Below, piece by piece: positions 26,100 through 35,600 of a DNA stretch of 64,000 nucleotides; position 1 is the stretch's first letter, and every line of letters starts with the position of its first letter. The stretch lies in contig NZ_BQME02000001.1 of assembly GCF_022180385.2 (NCBI RefSeq), forward strand, positions 2,005,678-2,069,677, given 5' to 3'. The position numbers and the translations under genes were made by a program. Source of the stretch: Paenibacillus sp. L3-i20. Lineage in GTDB: Bacteria > Bacillota > Bacilli > Paenibacillales > Paenibacillaceae. Under the pieces are notes generated by a model that saw only the letters and a list, made by a program, of their open reading frames with translations, had not been told where the DNA came from and did not search any database.

Positions 26100-26169
26100 G
26101 GAAAAATAAAGAGCCGCAAGAAAGGTACCCTCTCGCGGCTCAAATCCATACGAGTAAATTCAGCCTCAT
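26100..26169 (-). promoter_or_regulatory. Attenuator with short upstream reading frame, ABC-F leader
   Basis: On the minus strand GAGCCGC pairs with GCGGCTC (26111-26141), followed by TTTATTTTTC: an intrinsic terminator only about 10 bases before the ABC-F ribosome binding site. A 9-codon frame, MRLNLLVWI (26140-26169), ends with its stop inside the 5' arm of this stem. A longer upstream frame of 51 codons ends at TAATG, overlapping the start of the 9-codon frame. The layout is that of drug-responsive, ribosome-mediated transcription attenuation known for other ABC-F genes. Neither upstream frame has an obvious ribosome binding site. Confidence 0.65.
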
Positions 26170-26410
26170 TAAAGAGACCGAACAACTAGTCCGTATTGGA
26201 GAGCAAACGGGATGCAGACCTTCCTTGCAGAGACGAATAAATAAACGCAGCCGATGGCTGTGTCCATTCTATTCTTAATCTCGCAGCAAGAAAGTTCTAC
26301 ATGTATCCGTTCAACTCCCCTCATAAAATTACATACAGTTTATCATAGTTGGGATTTACCGACAACCCTGTAAACACCCTTATTATCTACAATCATTACT
26401 CGGTTCAAAC

Positions 26411-26426
26411 ATCCTATAAATAGGAT
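26411..26426 (-). terminator. Small palindromic stem-loop after pepT
   Basis: ATCCTATAAATAGGAT is a near-perfect 16-base inverted repeat, 7 bases after the pepT stop. The T run after it is short, so it is a weak terminator candidate. Confidence 0.4.
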
Positions 26427-26432
26427 ATGTTC

Positions 26433-27671
26433 TTACGCTTTTTGTTCGTATAGCTTCACAATTTCTACAATCGTGTTAACAGCTAACTCCATATGGTCAA
26501 CAGATACATATTCGTAACGACCGTGATAGTTCATTCCGCCGGTAAAGATATTTGGTGTAGGCAGCCCCTTGAAGGAAAGCTGAGAACCGTCAGTACCGCC
26601 GCGGATAGGCTCAACAATTGGCGTAATGCCGAGGTTCACCATAGCTTCATGAGCGATATCCACGATTTGGATAACGGGTTCAATGCGCTCGCGCATGTTG
26701 TAGTATTGATCATTCATCTCAAGCTCGATGCGATCTTCGCCGTATTTTGCCTTCAGTTCGTTTACGATCCTTCGAAGCGTTTCTTTTCTTTGGTTAAAGA
26801 GTTCGCTGTCGTGGTCTCGAATAATATATTTAAGCAGAGCTTGCTCAACATCACCCTCTAGAGAGGATAAGTGATAGAAGCCCTCATAACCTTCAGTATG
26901 CTCAGGTGCTTCTTGAACAGGTAGCTTGCCGTTTAGCTCCATAGCGATTTTAGTAGCATTCACCATCTTGCCCTTTGCAGTGCCTGGGTGAACATTGACG
27001 CCCTTAATCGTAATGCGTGCACCAGCCGCATTAAAGCTTTCGTATTGCAGCTCGCCAAGCGGGCCACCATCCATCGTATAAGCATATGCCGCGCCAAATG
27101 CCTCGACATCAAATCGATGTGCACCTCTTCCGATTTCTTCGTCGGGTGTGAAGGCAACTCTAATTTTCCCATGCTTAATGTCGGGATTAGCGATCAAATA
27201 AACGAGTGCCGTCATAATTTCTGTCATGCCAGCTTTGTCGTCAGCACCAAGCAGCGTTGTGCCGTCAGTAGTAATGAGCGTATGCCCTTTGTAGCCAGTA
27301 AGTTCTGGGAAATCACGAGGCGACAACACGATGCGCTGCTCTTTGTTCAAAACGATGTCTTGTCCATCGTAATTTTCTACTACTTGCGGCTTAATATCCG
27401 TTCCAGTGAAATCGGTAGCTGTGTCCAGATGTGCAAGGAATCCGATAGTTGGAACATCTTTGTCGGTGTTGGAAGGTAATGTAGCCATAACGTAGCCGTT
27501 TTCGTCAACGGTAACATCACTCATACCAATAGCTTTCAGCTCATCAACAAGCATAAGTCCGAAAGTGAGTTGACCCGGAGTAGAAGGGCAGTTCGTGCTA
27601 TTTTCATCGGATTGGGTATCAACTTTAACATATGTAGTAAACCTTGATATTAGCTCTTGTTTCATAGACAT
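26433..27671 (-). CDS. pepT: Peptidase T (tripeptide aminopeptidase)
   Basis: A 412-residue M20B metallopeptidase that removes the N-terminal residue of tripeptides in the cytoplasm. Conserved zinc-site segments include [55 protein letters not shown] and [17 protein letters not shown]. The whole chain matches B. subtilis PepT closely in length and sequence. In-frame ATG codons lie at 27698, 27671 and 27665; GGAG is 11 bases before 27671, and homology begins at the 27665 Met, so 27671 is a compromise. The gene is monocistronic. Confidence 0.95.
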   Translation of the reverse strand: MSMKQELISRFTTYVKVDTQSDENSTNCPSTPGQLTFGLMLVDELKAIGMSDVTVDENGYVMATLPSNTDKDVPTIGFLAHLDTATDFTGTDIKPQVVENYDGQDIVLNKEQRIVLSPRDFPELTGYKGHTLITTDGTTLLGADDKAGMTEIMTALVYLIANPDIKHGKIRVAFTPDEEIGRGAHRFDVEAFGAAYAYTMDGGPLGELQYESFNAAGARITIKGVNVHPGTAKGKMVNATKIAMELNGKLPVQEAPEHTEGYEGFYHLSSLEGDVEQALLKYIIRDHDSELFNQRKETLRRIVNELKAKYGEDRIELEMNDQYYNMRERIEPVIQIVDIAHEAMVNLGITPIVEPIRGGTDGSQLSFKGLPTPNIFTGGMNYHGRYEYVSVDHMELAVNTIVEIVKLYEQKA

Positions 27672-27926
27672 TGATAGCTCAGCTCCTGTTCTGTTCATAC
27701 TGCAAAGTATAATACAAACATGGTTGTAATAGAAAGGATATAGAAAGGCAAGTTAACTGAAAGCTAGTGGAGAATGGGTTTCTAAAACAGATTCAGGTAT
27801 TGGATATTCGCGGAAATTGGTGTATTACGTGGTGGACGAGCAACTATCGAAATTACGAGTACAGCGGGTTGAAAGTCGGTTATTATAGAAATAACAATTA
27901 ACAACTCTGCAGGGAGAGACGGAGAT

Positions 27927-28850
27927 ATGCAGGAAGAAAATGCTACACCATATAAAAAAATCGTAACTAAAATGGATGCACGCGGCAAATTGCTCCGATT
28001 CTGGCATATGGATGGAGGAGTGTCCGCTCAGGTAACAGCGATTGAGATGGAAACTTGGGATAATCAAAATGTGAAGTTAATTGTGCGCAGACATGGAATA
28101 GCGGATCGCCAGAGAGACCCGCATATAGCGCGTCACGAATTTCAATTGCTAAGTATGCTAAGGGAGCAGGGAATTGCTGTAGCAGAGCCTTATTTTGTTG
28201 ATGATTCTGGGGAAGTGTTCGCTGATCCCTATATCGTCATGTCTTTTGCCCAAGGAGAAACAAACGTCAATCCCCAACAAACGCGCGATTATGTAGAGAA
28301 ATTAGCAATGGGATTAGCTCGGATTCATGGCGTTGAATGTACAAGGGAAGAGGTGTCTTTTCTTGGCAACCAACAGTCTGCGATTGCGAATAAATTAGAG
28401 ACGCCACCTGTAGCACTAGATGAAACATTGGATGAAGGCATCATTAGAAATGTTTTAAATTCAGTGTGGCCGTTGTCACGAACAAATAGAGATTGTCTTC
28501 TGCATGGTGACTTTTGGCCGGGGAACATCCTGTGGAAGAATGGGGAGTTGATCGCCATTATTGACTGGGAGGATGCAGCATGGGGAGATCCGCTATCTGA
28601 TGTTGGTAACGCTAGATTGGAAGTACTATGGGCGTTCGGGCATGATGCGATGGCTGCATTCACAGTAGCTTATACTCGTTTCATGCCTAATATTGATATG
28701 AATCATCTGCCTTATTGGGATTTATGTGCTGCCCTTCGACCAGCTTCACAGTTGTCCCATTGGGGGCTCGGCAAGGAGACGGAAACAAGGATGAGAAAGA
28801 GACATAGCTGGTTCGTCCGGCAGGCGATAGAAAGTAGCAGTCTTCTTTAA
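27927..28850 (+). CDS. APH-fold (aminoglycoside phosphotransferase-like) kinase
   Basis: A 307-residue protein with a protein-kinase-like APH fold. The catalytic loop is CLLHGDFWPGNILW (His193-Asp195) and the metal-binding motif is AIIDWEDAAWGDPLSDVG. An N-lobe Arg/Lys (VKLIVRRHG) and RHEFQLLSMLREQG complete the nucleotide site. Many chromosomal members act on sugars, choline or amino alcohols rather than on drugs, so resistance should not be assumed. The ribosome binding site is GGGAGAGACGGAG. The last seven codons lie inside a 20-bp tandem repeat, so the C-terminus may vary between strains. Confidence 0.85.
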   Translation: MQEENATPYKKIVTKMDARGKLLRFWHMDGGVSAQVTAIEMETWDNQNVKLIVRRHGIADRQRDPHIARHEFQLLSMLREQGIAVAEPYFVDDSGEVFADPYIVMSFAQGETNVNPQQTRDYVEKLAMGLARIHGVECTREEVSFLGNQQSAIANKLETPPVALDETLDEGIIRNVLNSVWPLSRTNRDCLLHGDFWPGNILWKNGELIAIIDWEDAAWGDPLSDVGNARLEVLWAFGHDAMAAFTVAYTRFMPNIDMNHLPYWDLCAALRPASQLSHWGLGKETETRMRKRHSWFVRQAIESSSLL

Positions 28851-28930
28851 AAAGTAGCAGTTTTCCCTAGAAAGCAGTAGTCTTCTTTAAAAAGTAGCAG
28901 TCTTCTCATGAAAGCAGCAGCTATTTGCAG
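28831..28930. repeat. Five-unit 20-bp tandem repeat
   Basis: Five consecutive 20-base units begin at 28831, 28851, 28871, 28891 and 28911. Each starts AAAGtAGcAG and most continue TCTTCTTTAA or a close variant. The stop codon of the APH-like gene is at the end of unit 1; units 2-5 are non-coding. The exact period suggests replication slippage. Confidence 0.85.
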
Positions 28931-28934
28931 TATC

Positions 28935-28953
28935 AGGGGGGAGGATGCCCCCT
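28935..28953 (-). terminator. Short GC-rich stem-loop after the ABC-2 operon
   Basis: AGGGGG pairs with CCCCCT around a 7-base loop, directly after the minus-strand stop codon at 28954. It lacks a clear T run. Confidence 0.5.
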
Positions 28954-29946
28954 CTACAATTGTTCCCGTCCCCTTTTGTTATTTTCGTAGATCATTCCAA
29001 TCGTTTTTTCTAGTTCGGGTTCCTTCAACCGAAGATCTCGTATATCATGCTTGCGAGTAATAAGGCTGATTGCTTCGCCTACGCCGATGTCTCTTTTGTG
29101 GAACATAAAGGTGACTGAGGAATCCGTTTTGCCGACTATTTGAATGCGATCATCCGTAAGTACAAAGTCATCCGTAGCAAAATCCACCTCAAGCACCGTT
29201 CCGCCGCTAAATCTATCTTTAAATTCGGGCAGTCCTCCATCATAAATAATACGACCATCGTCGATCATCATGAGTCGATCGCATACCTCTTCAATGTCGT
29301 CCATATCATGTGTGGTCAGGATGACGGTTGTTTTTTTCTCCTCATTTAGCTCCCTTAGGAATCGACGAATCTTCGTCTTAGCGATGACATCTAAACCAAT
29401 CGTAGGTTCATCCAAATACAAAATTTTCGGATCATGGAGCAGAGCAGCCGCCAAATTAGCTCGCATTTTCTGTCCTAAGCTTAACTGTCTGACAGGTGTG
29501 CGGTAGAAGCTTTGCATCTCAAGCAATTCCACAAAAAACTCCGTGTTTCTACGGAATTCAGGTGCAGGAATGTGGTACATACGTTGAAACAGCTGGAAAG
29601 TGTCCTCCATAGGCAAGTCCCAGTAAAGCTGTGACCGTTGTCCAAAAACAACTCCAATATGCATCGCATTATGCTTACGGTCATCACTAGGTATAATTCC
29701 ATTCACACGTATAGATCCGCGTGTAGGTGTAAGTACGCCGGACAACATCTTTACCGTTGTTGATTTGCCCGCACCATTTGGCCCAATGAAGCCGACCAAC
29801 TCGCCTTCTTGAATGTGAAAGTTTAAGTCCGTCACAGCCTTTTTCCAATAATGGGTTCTCGTAAATAACGATTTGACAGATGCAAGCCAGCCGTTGTTGC
29901 TGTGATACATTTTGTAATCCTTAGATACGCCGTTTACTTCAATCAT
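28954..29946 (-). CDS. ABC-2 transporter ATP-binding subunit
   Basis: A 330-residue ATPase. Walker A is GPNGAGKSTT, the Q loop lies in GVVFGQRSQLYWDLP, the signature is LSLGQKMRANLAAALLHDP, Walker B is ILYLDEPTIGLD and the switch His is in LTTHDMDD. It has an extended C-terminal domain (about 245-330) typical of NatA/DrrA-type exporters. The frame is open to 30012, but GGAGG lies 10 bases before the ATG at 29946, which is also where homology begins. It is the last gene of an operon with two ABC-2-type permeases. The substrate is unknown. Confidence 0.88.
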   Translation of the reverse strand: MIEVNGVSKDYKMYHSNNGWLASVKSLFTRTHYWKKAVTDLNFHIQEGELVGFIGPNGAGKSTTVKMLSGVLTPTRGSIRVNGIIPSDDRKHNAMHIGVVFGQRSQLYWDLPMEDTFQLFQRMYHIPAPEFRRNTEFFVELLEMQSFYRTPVRQLSLGQKMRANLAAALLHDPKILYLDEPTIGLDVIAKTKIRRFLRELNEEKKTTVILTTHDMDDIEEVCDRLMMIDDGRIIYDGGLPEFKDRFSGGTVLEVDFATDDFVLTDDRIQIVGKTDSSVTFMFHKRDIGVGEAISLITRKHDIRDLRLKEPELEKTIGMIYENNKRGREQL

Positions 29947-29960
29947 TGCCGCATTCCCTC

Positions 29961-30764
29961 CTAAGAACCTGTACTGTGGTAATGTTTGATGCCAAATTTC
30001 CATAATAGACAAGCGCCTACAAACATGATCCCGCCGACGACAATGGATAAATATTGGAATGATGGGTGGAACATAAGAAAGTTATCCTTTTTCAAAAAAT
30101 ATTGTGCAGGGTAGAAGTTAATAAATGCATAAGGAACCACTATCGTTAACAAAACTTGAATAGATGCTGGATAGATGGAAATCGGGTAACGAATAAAGCT
30201 TTTGAAATCGTTCATAAATAGATTGATCAAGCTATTGTTGCGAACCATCCAGAAGGATGGAATGGCGGTATAGATAAAGGCTGAAGCTTGAATCAGCGTT
30301 CCGCCAAGCAGCACCACTACTAGAAACAGATAGTCCCATACATGTAGTGCTAGTTGCAGCTTATAGAGACAGATACCAATAAAAAGCAGTCCGAATGTAA
30401 CATTTGAGAAATAAGATGCGGTAAACTCTCTGCTCATGAGGTATAGCATCGGATTTAGCGGTTTTGTGAGCAGCTCGTCGAACTCGCCGGATTGAATTTT
30501 GGCGGGCAGCTTAGTAAAAGGATGGAAGCAGAAAAAAGCGGCAAGCGAATAGGATGTCAAATTTAGTGCGTACAGAAACATAACCTCATATTGTCCCCAT
30601 CCCGCAATTGATTTGAATTGATACAGAAGTACCCAAAGCAGGGCAAATTCCGTACTCCAAAGCACCCCTCTGGATAGGAATGTGAGTAGAAATGCAGCAC
30701 GATATTCGGTTTTGGCTTTTATATTGATCTGTACAAATCTCCAGTAAAGGGACAGATGCTCCAT
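29961..30764 (-). CDS. ABC-2-type permease subunit (PF06182-like), second
   Basis: A 267-residue membrane protein with six predicted helices. The IQSGEFDELLTKPLNPMLYL segment, with its conserved GEFDxLLxKPLNP core, is the hallmark of the ABC2_membrane_6 family. GGAGG lies 7 bases before the ATG. It begins 2 bases after the first permease gene ends and is 14 bases upstream of the ATPase gene. It probably forms a heterodimer with the other permease. Confidence 0.87.
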   Translation of the reverse strand: MEHLSLYWRFVQINIKAKTEYRAAFLLTFLSRGVLWSTEFALLWVLLYQFKSIAGWGQYEVMFLYALNLTSYSLAAFFCFHPFTKLPAKIQSGEFDELLTKPLNPMLYLMSREFTASYFSNVTFGLLFIGICLYKLQLALHVWDYLFLVVVLLGGTLIQASAFIYTAIPSFWMVRNNSLINLFMNDFKSFIRYPISIYPASIQVLLTIVVPYAFINFYPAQYFLKKDNFLMFHPSFQYLSIVVGGIMFVGACLLWKFGIKHYHSTGS

Positions 30765-30766
30765 AA

Positions 30767-31573
30767 CTAACCTCCTTGTATAAACACTTTATTTTGTGCC
30801 CTTTGCCAAACCCATTTCTCCAGTAGCACAAGAGCTACAATCCAGCCCCATTGCAAGGCGATGATGCCAATAGCTCCCGAAATACTCGTTTTCCCAACCA
30901 ATATAGCAATTGGCTCAAAGGTGACAAGGCGAAATGGAAGAAAGGTGCCGATTTGCAACAGAAACTGCGGATAAAACCATAGGGGGACGAAGGTGCCTGC
31001 AAATAGTTCAAAGAAGGCCCTCATGAACCAATCGACGTAATAGGAGTTTCCAGTCCAGAAACTCGTTAAACCAAGCAAGTAGTGGATATGGTAAATGATG
31101 ATGATGCCGCTCGTTACACTGATGAGGAAAAGTATGATTCGTGAAGGTTCGCTTGGAACGGTTGGAATGCTCATAAATACAAAATAGATGACACAAGCTG
31201 GGATAGCGCTGAACAGAAATCGGAATAGATTTTCACCCCATTGATCTGCAATGATGTATGTTTTGAAGGAAATGGGTCTAAGTAGGTCGGTGCTAATATT
31301 GCCGCTAATGACTTTTTCTCCAATTGTATCGCCAATTCGGGAGTGCGTTAGCGTTCCAACGAGCAGATTAATGAGGACGAATAGAATCATATGGTCATAC
31401 GTTACGCCCCCAATTTCTTCGCGGCCGTGGAACAGTCCCCTCCAAACGCTAATGAGTACAAACAGCTTAAGAAATGAGCCAAGCATAAGAATTAATGTAT
31501 TTGCACGGTAAACAAAATGTTGCTGGAATGATTTCATTGTAAACATGGCATACAAAGATAATTGCATCATCAT
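30767..31573 (-). CDS. ABC-2-type permease subunit (PF06182-like), first
   Basis: A 268-residue membrane protein with six predicted helices. The EKVISGNISTDLLRPISFKT segment is equivalent to the GEFDxLLxKP loop of the partner permease. It starts at one of three consecutive ATG codons after GGGGGGAA, about 9 bases upstream, and is the first gene of the three-gene exporter operon. The operon is divergent from a LysR regulator, which may or may not control it. Confidence 0.86.
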   Translation of the reverse strand: MMMQLSLYAMFTMKSFQQHFVYRANTLILMLGSFLKLFVLISVWRGLFHGREEIGGVTYDHMILFVLINLLVGTLTHSRIGDTIGEKVISGNISTDLLRPISFKTYIIADQWGENLFRFLFSAIPACVIYFVFMSIPTVPSEPSRIILFLISVTSGIIIIYHIHYLLGLTSFWTGNSYYVDWFMRAFFELFAGTFVPLWFYPQFLLQIGTFLPFRLVTFEPIAILVGKTSISGAIGIIALQWGWIVALVLLEKWVWQRAQNKVFIQGG

Positions 31574-31660
31574 GAGTGCTTATTCCCCCCTATCTATCTC
31601 TCTCAAATGCTTTTGTCTAGAATAGCGCAGCTGTATGATATAGTAATAATTGTTATTTCA

Positions 31661-31673
31661 TATAGCCGCTATA
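31661..31673. promoter_or_regulatory. LysR-type inverted repeat
   Basis: TATAGC-C-GCTATA is a perfect 13-base inverted repeat 16 bases before the LysR start, in the region between it and the divergent ABC exporter. It fits a LysR box of the T-N11-A form. Confidence 0.4.
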
Positions 31674-31689
31674 TTGGGGGAATATAACG

Positions 31690-32580
31690 ATGATTAATTT
31701 GGAGCTATATCGCATCTTTTATTTTGCTGCGCAAGCAGGGAGTATTTCCAAAGCTTCGCAGCAACTCCATATTACGCAGCCCAGCGCAAGTCTTGCTATT
31801 AAGCAATTGGAGGAAGCGATGGGTGCTGTTCTTTTTAAACGGACAACAAAAGGCGTGTCGCTTACGAATGAAGGGGAGACGCTGTTTGCCTATGTAGAGC
31901 AAGCCTATGAGCTATTAATGTCAGGTGAAAGCAAGATGAGCGACGTTGCGAGTCTTAAGGGCGGAGAAGTAAGGATTGCATCGAGCACATCGGTTATTCG
32001 CAATGTACTTCTACCCTATTTGAAGTCATTCCATCATCAATATCCTAATATTAAAATTAATATATCCGATCATTACACATCAGCTTGCCTGAAGCTGCTT
32101 AAAGAAGGGAAAATCGATTTCTGCGTAGTTAGACTGCCTGTTCAGGATGAAGCTTTATTATCGACCAAGTTAATAACGATCCAAGATCGTTTTGTCGTTG
32201 GAGAGAAATATAAGCATTTAGCAGAAGAGCCGGGTATTTCTTTGAAAGAGTTAGCGGATTATCCTCATATCCTCTTCCCTCAAAATATGACCTCCCGCAA
32301 AGCACTGGACAAGTTTATAGCTTCTCATGGGCTTGTTTTGAATGCGGCGTTCGAAATCGCAAGTTTGCAGTTGTTGACTGGGTTTGCGGCGGCGGGACTC
32401 GGAGTCTCTTATGTCATAAAAGAGTTTGTTCAAAGGGAGCTTGCAGATGGGACATTGTTCGAGGTGAAAGTGAAAGAACATATTCCTCCAATCGATCTTG
32501 GCATCGTGCAGTTAAAGCAACTTCCTTTGTCCGTAGCGGCGGAGCAATTTATTGCAGTTATGATGAAGGAGGGGGAATAG
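31690..32580 (+). CDS. LysR-family transcriptional regulator
   Basis: A 296-residue full-length LysR protein. The N-terminal winged helix-turn-helix is clear: YRIFYFAAQAGSISKASQQL, ITQPSASLAIKQLEEAMGAV and LFKRTTKGVSLTNEGE. The effector domain begins at about residue 92 with GEVRIASSTSVIRNVLLPYL and includes LLTGFAAAGLGVSYV. GGGGGAA precedes the ATG. It is divergent from the ABC-2 exporter operon, with an inverted repeat in between, so it may regulate that operon or itself. The ligand is unknown. Confidence 0.9.
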   Translation: MINLELYRIFYFAAQAGSISKASQQLHITQPSASLAIKQLEEAMGAVLFKRTTKGVSLTNEGETLFAYVEQAYELLMSGESKMSDVASLKGGEVRIASSTSVIRNVLLPYLKSFHHQYPNIKINISDHYTSACLKLLKEGKIDFCVVRLPVQDEALLSTKLITIQDRFVVGEKYKHLAEEPGISLKELADYPHILFPQNMTSRKALDKFIASHGLVLNAAFEIASLQLLTGFAAAGLGVSYVIKEFVQRELADGTLFEVKVKEHIPPIDLGIVQLKQLPLSVAAEQFIAVMMKEGE

Positions 32581-32627
32581 GCGAGCAGTCATCGAAGAAT
32601 AGCTAGTTTATTGTTCTGATACGAGAG

Positions 32628-35600
32628 ATGACAAGAGCTTACTTTAAATCTATGAAAAAAAGAAAAATTACGCTTATTATCGTTATTTTCCTGCTTATAT
32701 TGACTGGAATACGGTCAGTTTGGCTACAGCTTCAACACTCGCCAGCACATGCGAATGCAACAAACGGACAATTGGATTTGCAAGAGTGGGATTGGTCAGT
32801 AGAGCCGAAGCTTACTTTGAATGGTGAGTGGGTGTTCTATCCGTATCAGCTTGTAGAACCAATAGTAAACCACCCCCATGGAGAGCGAGTCTCTGGGGAG
32901 AGTCGATTCATTACACTCCCATCCAACTGGAGAAAGGCATTAAACGAGGATACTAATTCAGCATATGGCTTTGCATCTTATAGACTTCAGATCCAGGTGA
33001 AGTCTAACGACAGCCAGCAGTATAGGATACGAATGCCTGCGATACCAGCCTCTTCTGCATTATTTGTGAATGGCGAGTTACTTGCACAATCTGGTCAGCC
33101 TGCGGAGCGGGCAGCCAATTATATAACCGGCAATGTACCCTACTCTGCAACGTTTGCGGCTAAGCATGGTTTCGTTGATATTATCATTCAAGTTGCCAAT
33201 TTCGATGATCGTATAATGAGTGGCATTATGCAACCGATTAAATTTGGTACAGAAGAGGCGATGAACCGTGCGTATCTCTTTTCTGTTGGTACTCAATTAG
33301 CGGTGTGTTTGATACTATTTATGCATATTATTTATGCTGTCGTCCTCTTTTTTATTGGTGCACGCCATAGAGCGTTAATCCCTTTCACATTGATGATATT
33401 TTGCGCCACTATTACTATTTTAATAGACGATGAACGTATTTTATCTGATTGGTTTTCAGTTGATTACGAGTGGACTTGGAAGCTTTATTATCTTTCATTT
33501 CTTGGTGTCGCTGCATGTATGTTTCACTATACAATTAACTTGCTCCAAAAGCCGATGATGCTTCGCTGGATCTGGTGGTATACAGCCCTTTGTGTAGTCT
33601 ATGCGATATTCGTATTGTTATTTCCTGCTAGATTGCTCAGTTACGTTGAACCGCTGCATGCCAGTTTAGTTATTATTCCTTTTTTTATTGTGCCAATCTT
33701 ATCGGTACTCGATATTAGAAGGGGTAATAGCGACATGATCTTTATATTGCTGGGGGCAGTCGCCATAATGACGAATGTTGTATGGGGAATTGTGAAAAAT
33801 AGCGGTGCAATCCAAAGCAGCTATTATCCAGTTGATACGATTGCCGCATTCGTGTCGCTTGCGCTGTATTGGTTCAGACGTTTCTTCCGAACATCGGAGG
33901 CGACAGCTAAACTTACTGAACGATTGAGAGCAGAAGATAAGCGCAAAGATGAGTTTCTAGTTAATACTTCACATGAGCTGCGAAACCCGCTTCACGGTAT
34001 GTTAAGCATAGCCCAGTCGGTTATAGACAGTGGTACTGTTTATGATGAGGAGAACAATAGAGCACGTATGAAGCTGCTTGTGCTAGTTGGAAAGCGGATG
34101 TCTTATATGCTGAATGATCTAATGGATTTAACCCGATTTAAAGAAAATCGGATAAGGTTGCAGCAAACAAATGTACAGCTACAGACGGTCAGCGCAGGCG
34201 TGCTTGATATGCTTCGCTTTATGATTGATGGAAAGCCGATTCAGCTTATAAATCGTGTACCGGAAGGTCTGCCAGCCGTTTATGCAGATGAAAACAGACT
34301 TATTCAAATATTGCTCAATCTCCTTCATAATGCCGTGAAATTTACACGTGGAGGTGAGATAAGCATTACTGCATCCTATAAGGATGGGAAAATCCATATC
34401 TCTGTCTCTGATACAGGAGTCGGAATGGATGAAGCGACCATTGCCAAAATATTCGAACCATACGAGCAAGGTGATGTCTCAATGACGGGCAGTGTGACGG
34501 GACTTGGACTTGGGCTTTCCATTAGCAGGCAACTGGTAGAGCTGCATCAAGGTACGCTTACTGTAAAATCAGTTGAAGGCACAGGCTCAACCTTTACATT
34601 TACTCTACCATGTGCGGAGCAATCAGCTTCGATTTCGGAGCAGATTGAAGCGGGAGAAGAAGGGAATGTAATACCTAACATCCTATCTGAGCTGCAAGTA
34701 ACATCCGATAGTGTGGCGGCTGGACAGTACAAGTCCGAGTCCATATCTATCGTCAGCTATGCCCGCCCGCGTCTTCTTATAGTCGATGATGATCCTGTTA
34801 ATTTAACGGTGTTGAAAAGCGTGCTTTCAGAGGAACGATACGAAATCGTTACAACTACAAATGGTGAGGAAGCATTAAAACTGCTAGATTCGGGAATTTG
34901 GGATTTGTTGATTACTGATGTTATGATGCCGCATATGTCAGGGTATGAATTATCGCAAGCTGTGAGGAAGCAATATTCTTATTCGGAGCTACCTATTTTG
35001 TTGCTTACAGCGAGAAATCGTATGGAAGATATCGAGACGGGCTTTCGCTTTGGGGCGAACGACTATATTACGAAGCCGGTTGATACGATGGAGCTAAGAT
35101 CACGGGTACGTGCACTAACGGAGATTACAAAGGCAGCACGAGAGCAAGCAAGGATGGAAGCAGCTTGGCTCCAAGCACAGATTGAGCCGCATTTTCTGTT
35201 TAATACTCTTGGAGCAATTGTTGCTCTTAGTGAGATAGACATTGATCGAATGCGCAGTTTGTTGTTGGTGTTCGGAGATTATCTGAGAGCAAGCTTTGGC
35301 TTTCATAATGCAGAGCAGCTTGTACCGTTGCAGCAGGAACTGGAGCTTGTTCGTGCGTATTTGACGATAGAGATTGCTCGATTCGAAGAGCGAATAAGTG
35401 TCGAGTGGGATATCGATGAAGAGGAATTTCTCCTTATACCGCCGCTCTCCATACAGCCGCTTATCGAGAATGCAGTTAAGCATGGTTTGTTAGCGCGAGC
35501 CATGGGTGGAACGATTCGTATCCGGGTCAGGCATTTTGTAGATTATGCGGAGATTTTTGTTCAAGATGATGGGGTTGGCATGGAAGAAGAGATATTAAAC

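Noticed and set aside
26081-26185. N-terminal extension of the ABC-F protein
   Set aside because: It would be translated through the attenuator hairpin; the ribosome binding site and homology support the start at 26080.
26988-27479. A 163-codon plus-strand frame
   Set aside because: It is antisense to peptidase T and has no start signal.
27927-28850. Aminoglycoside resistance gene
   Set aside because: The APH fold is clear, but no specific resistance subfamily is recognisable and many chromosomal members act on metabolites.
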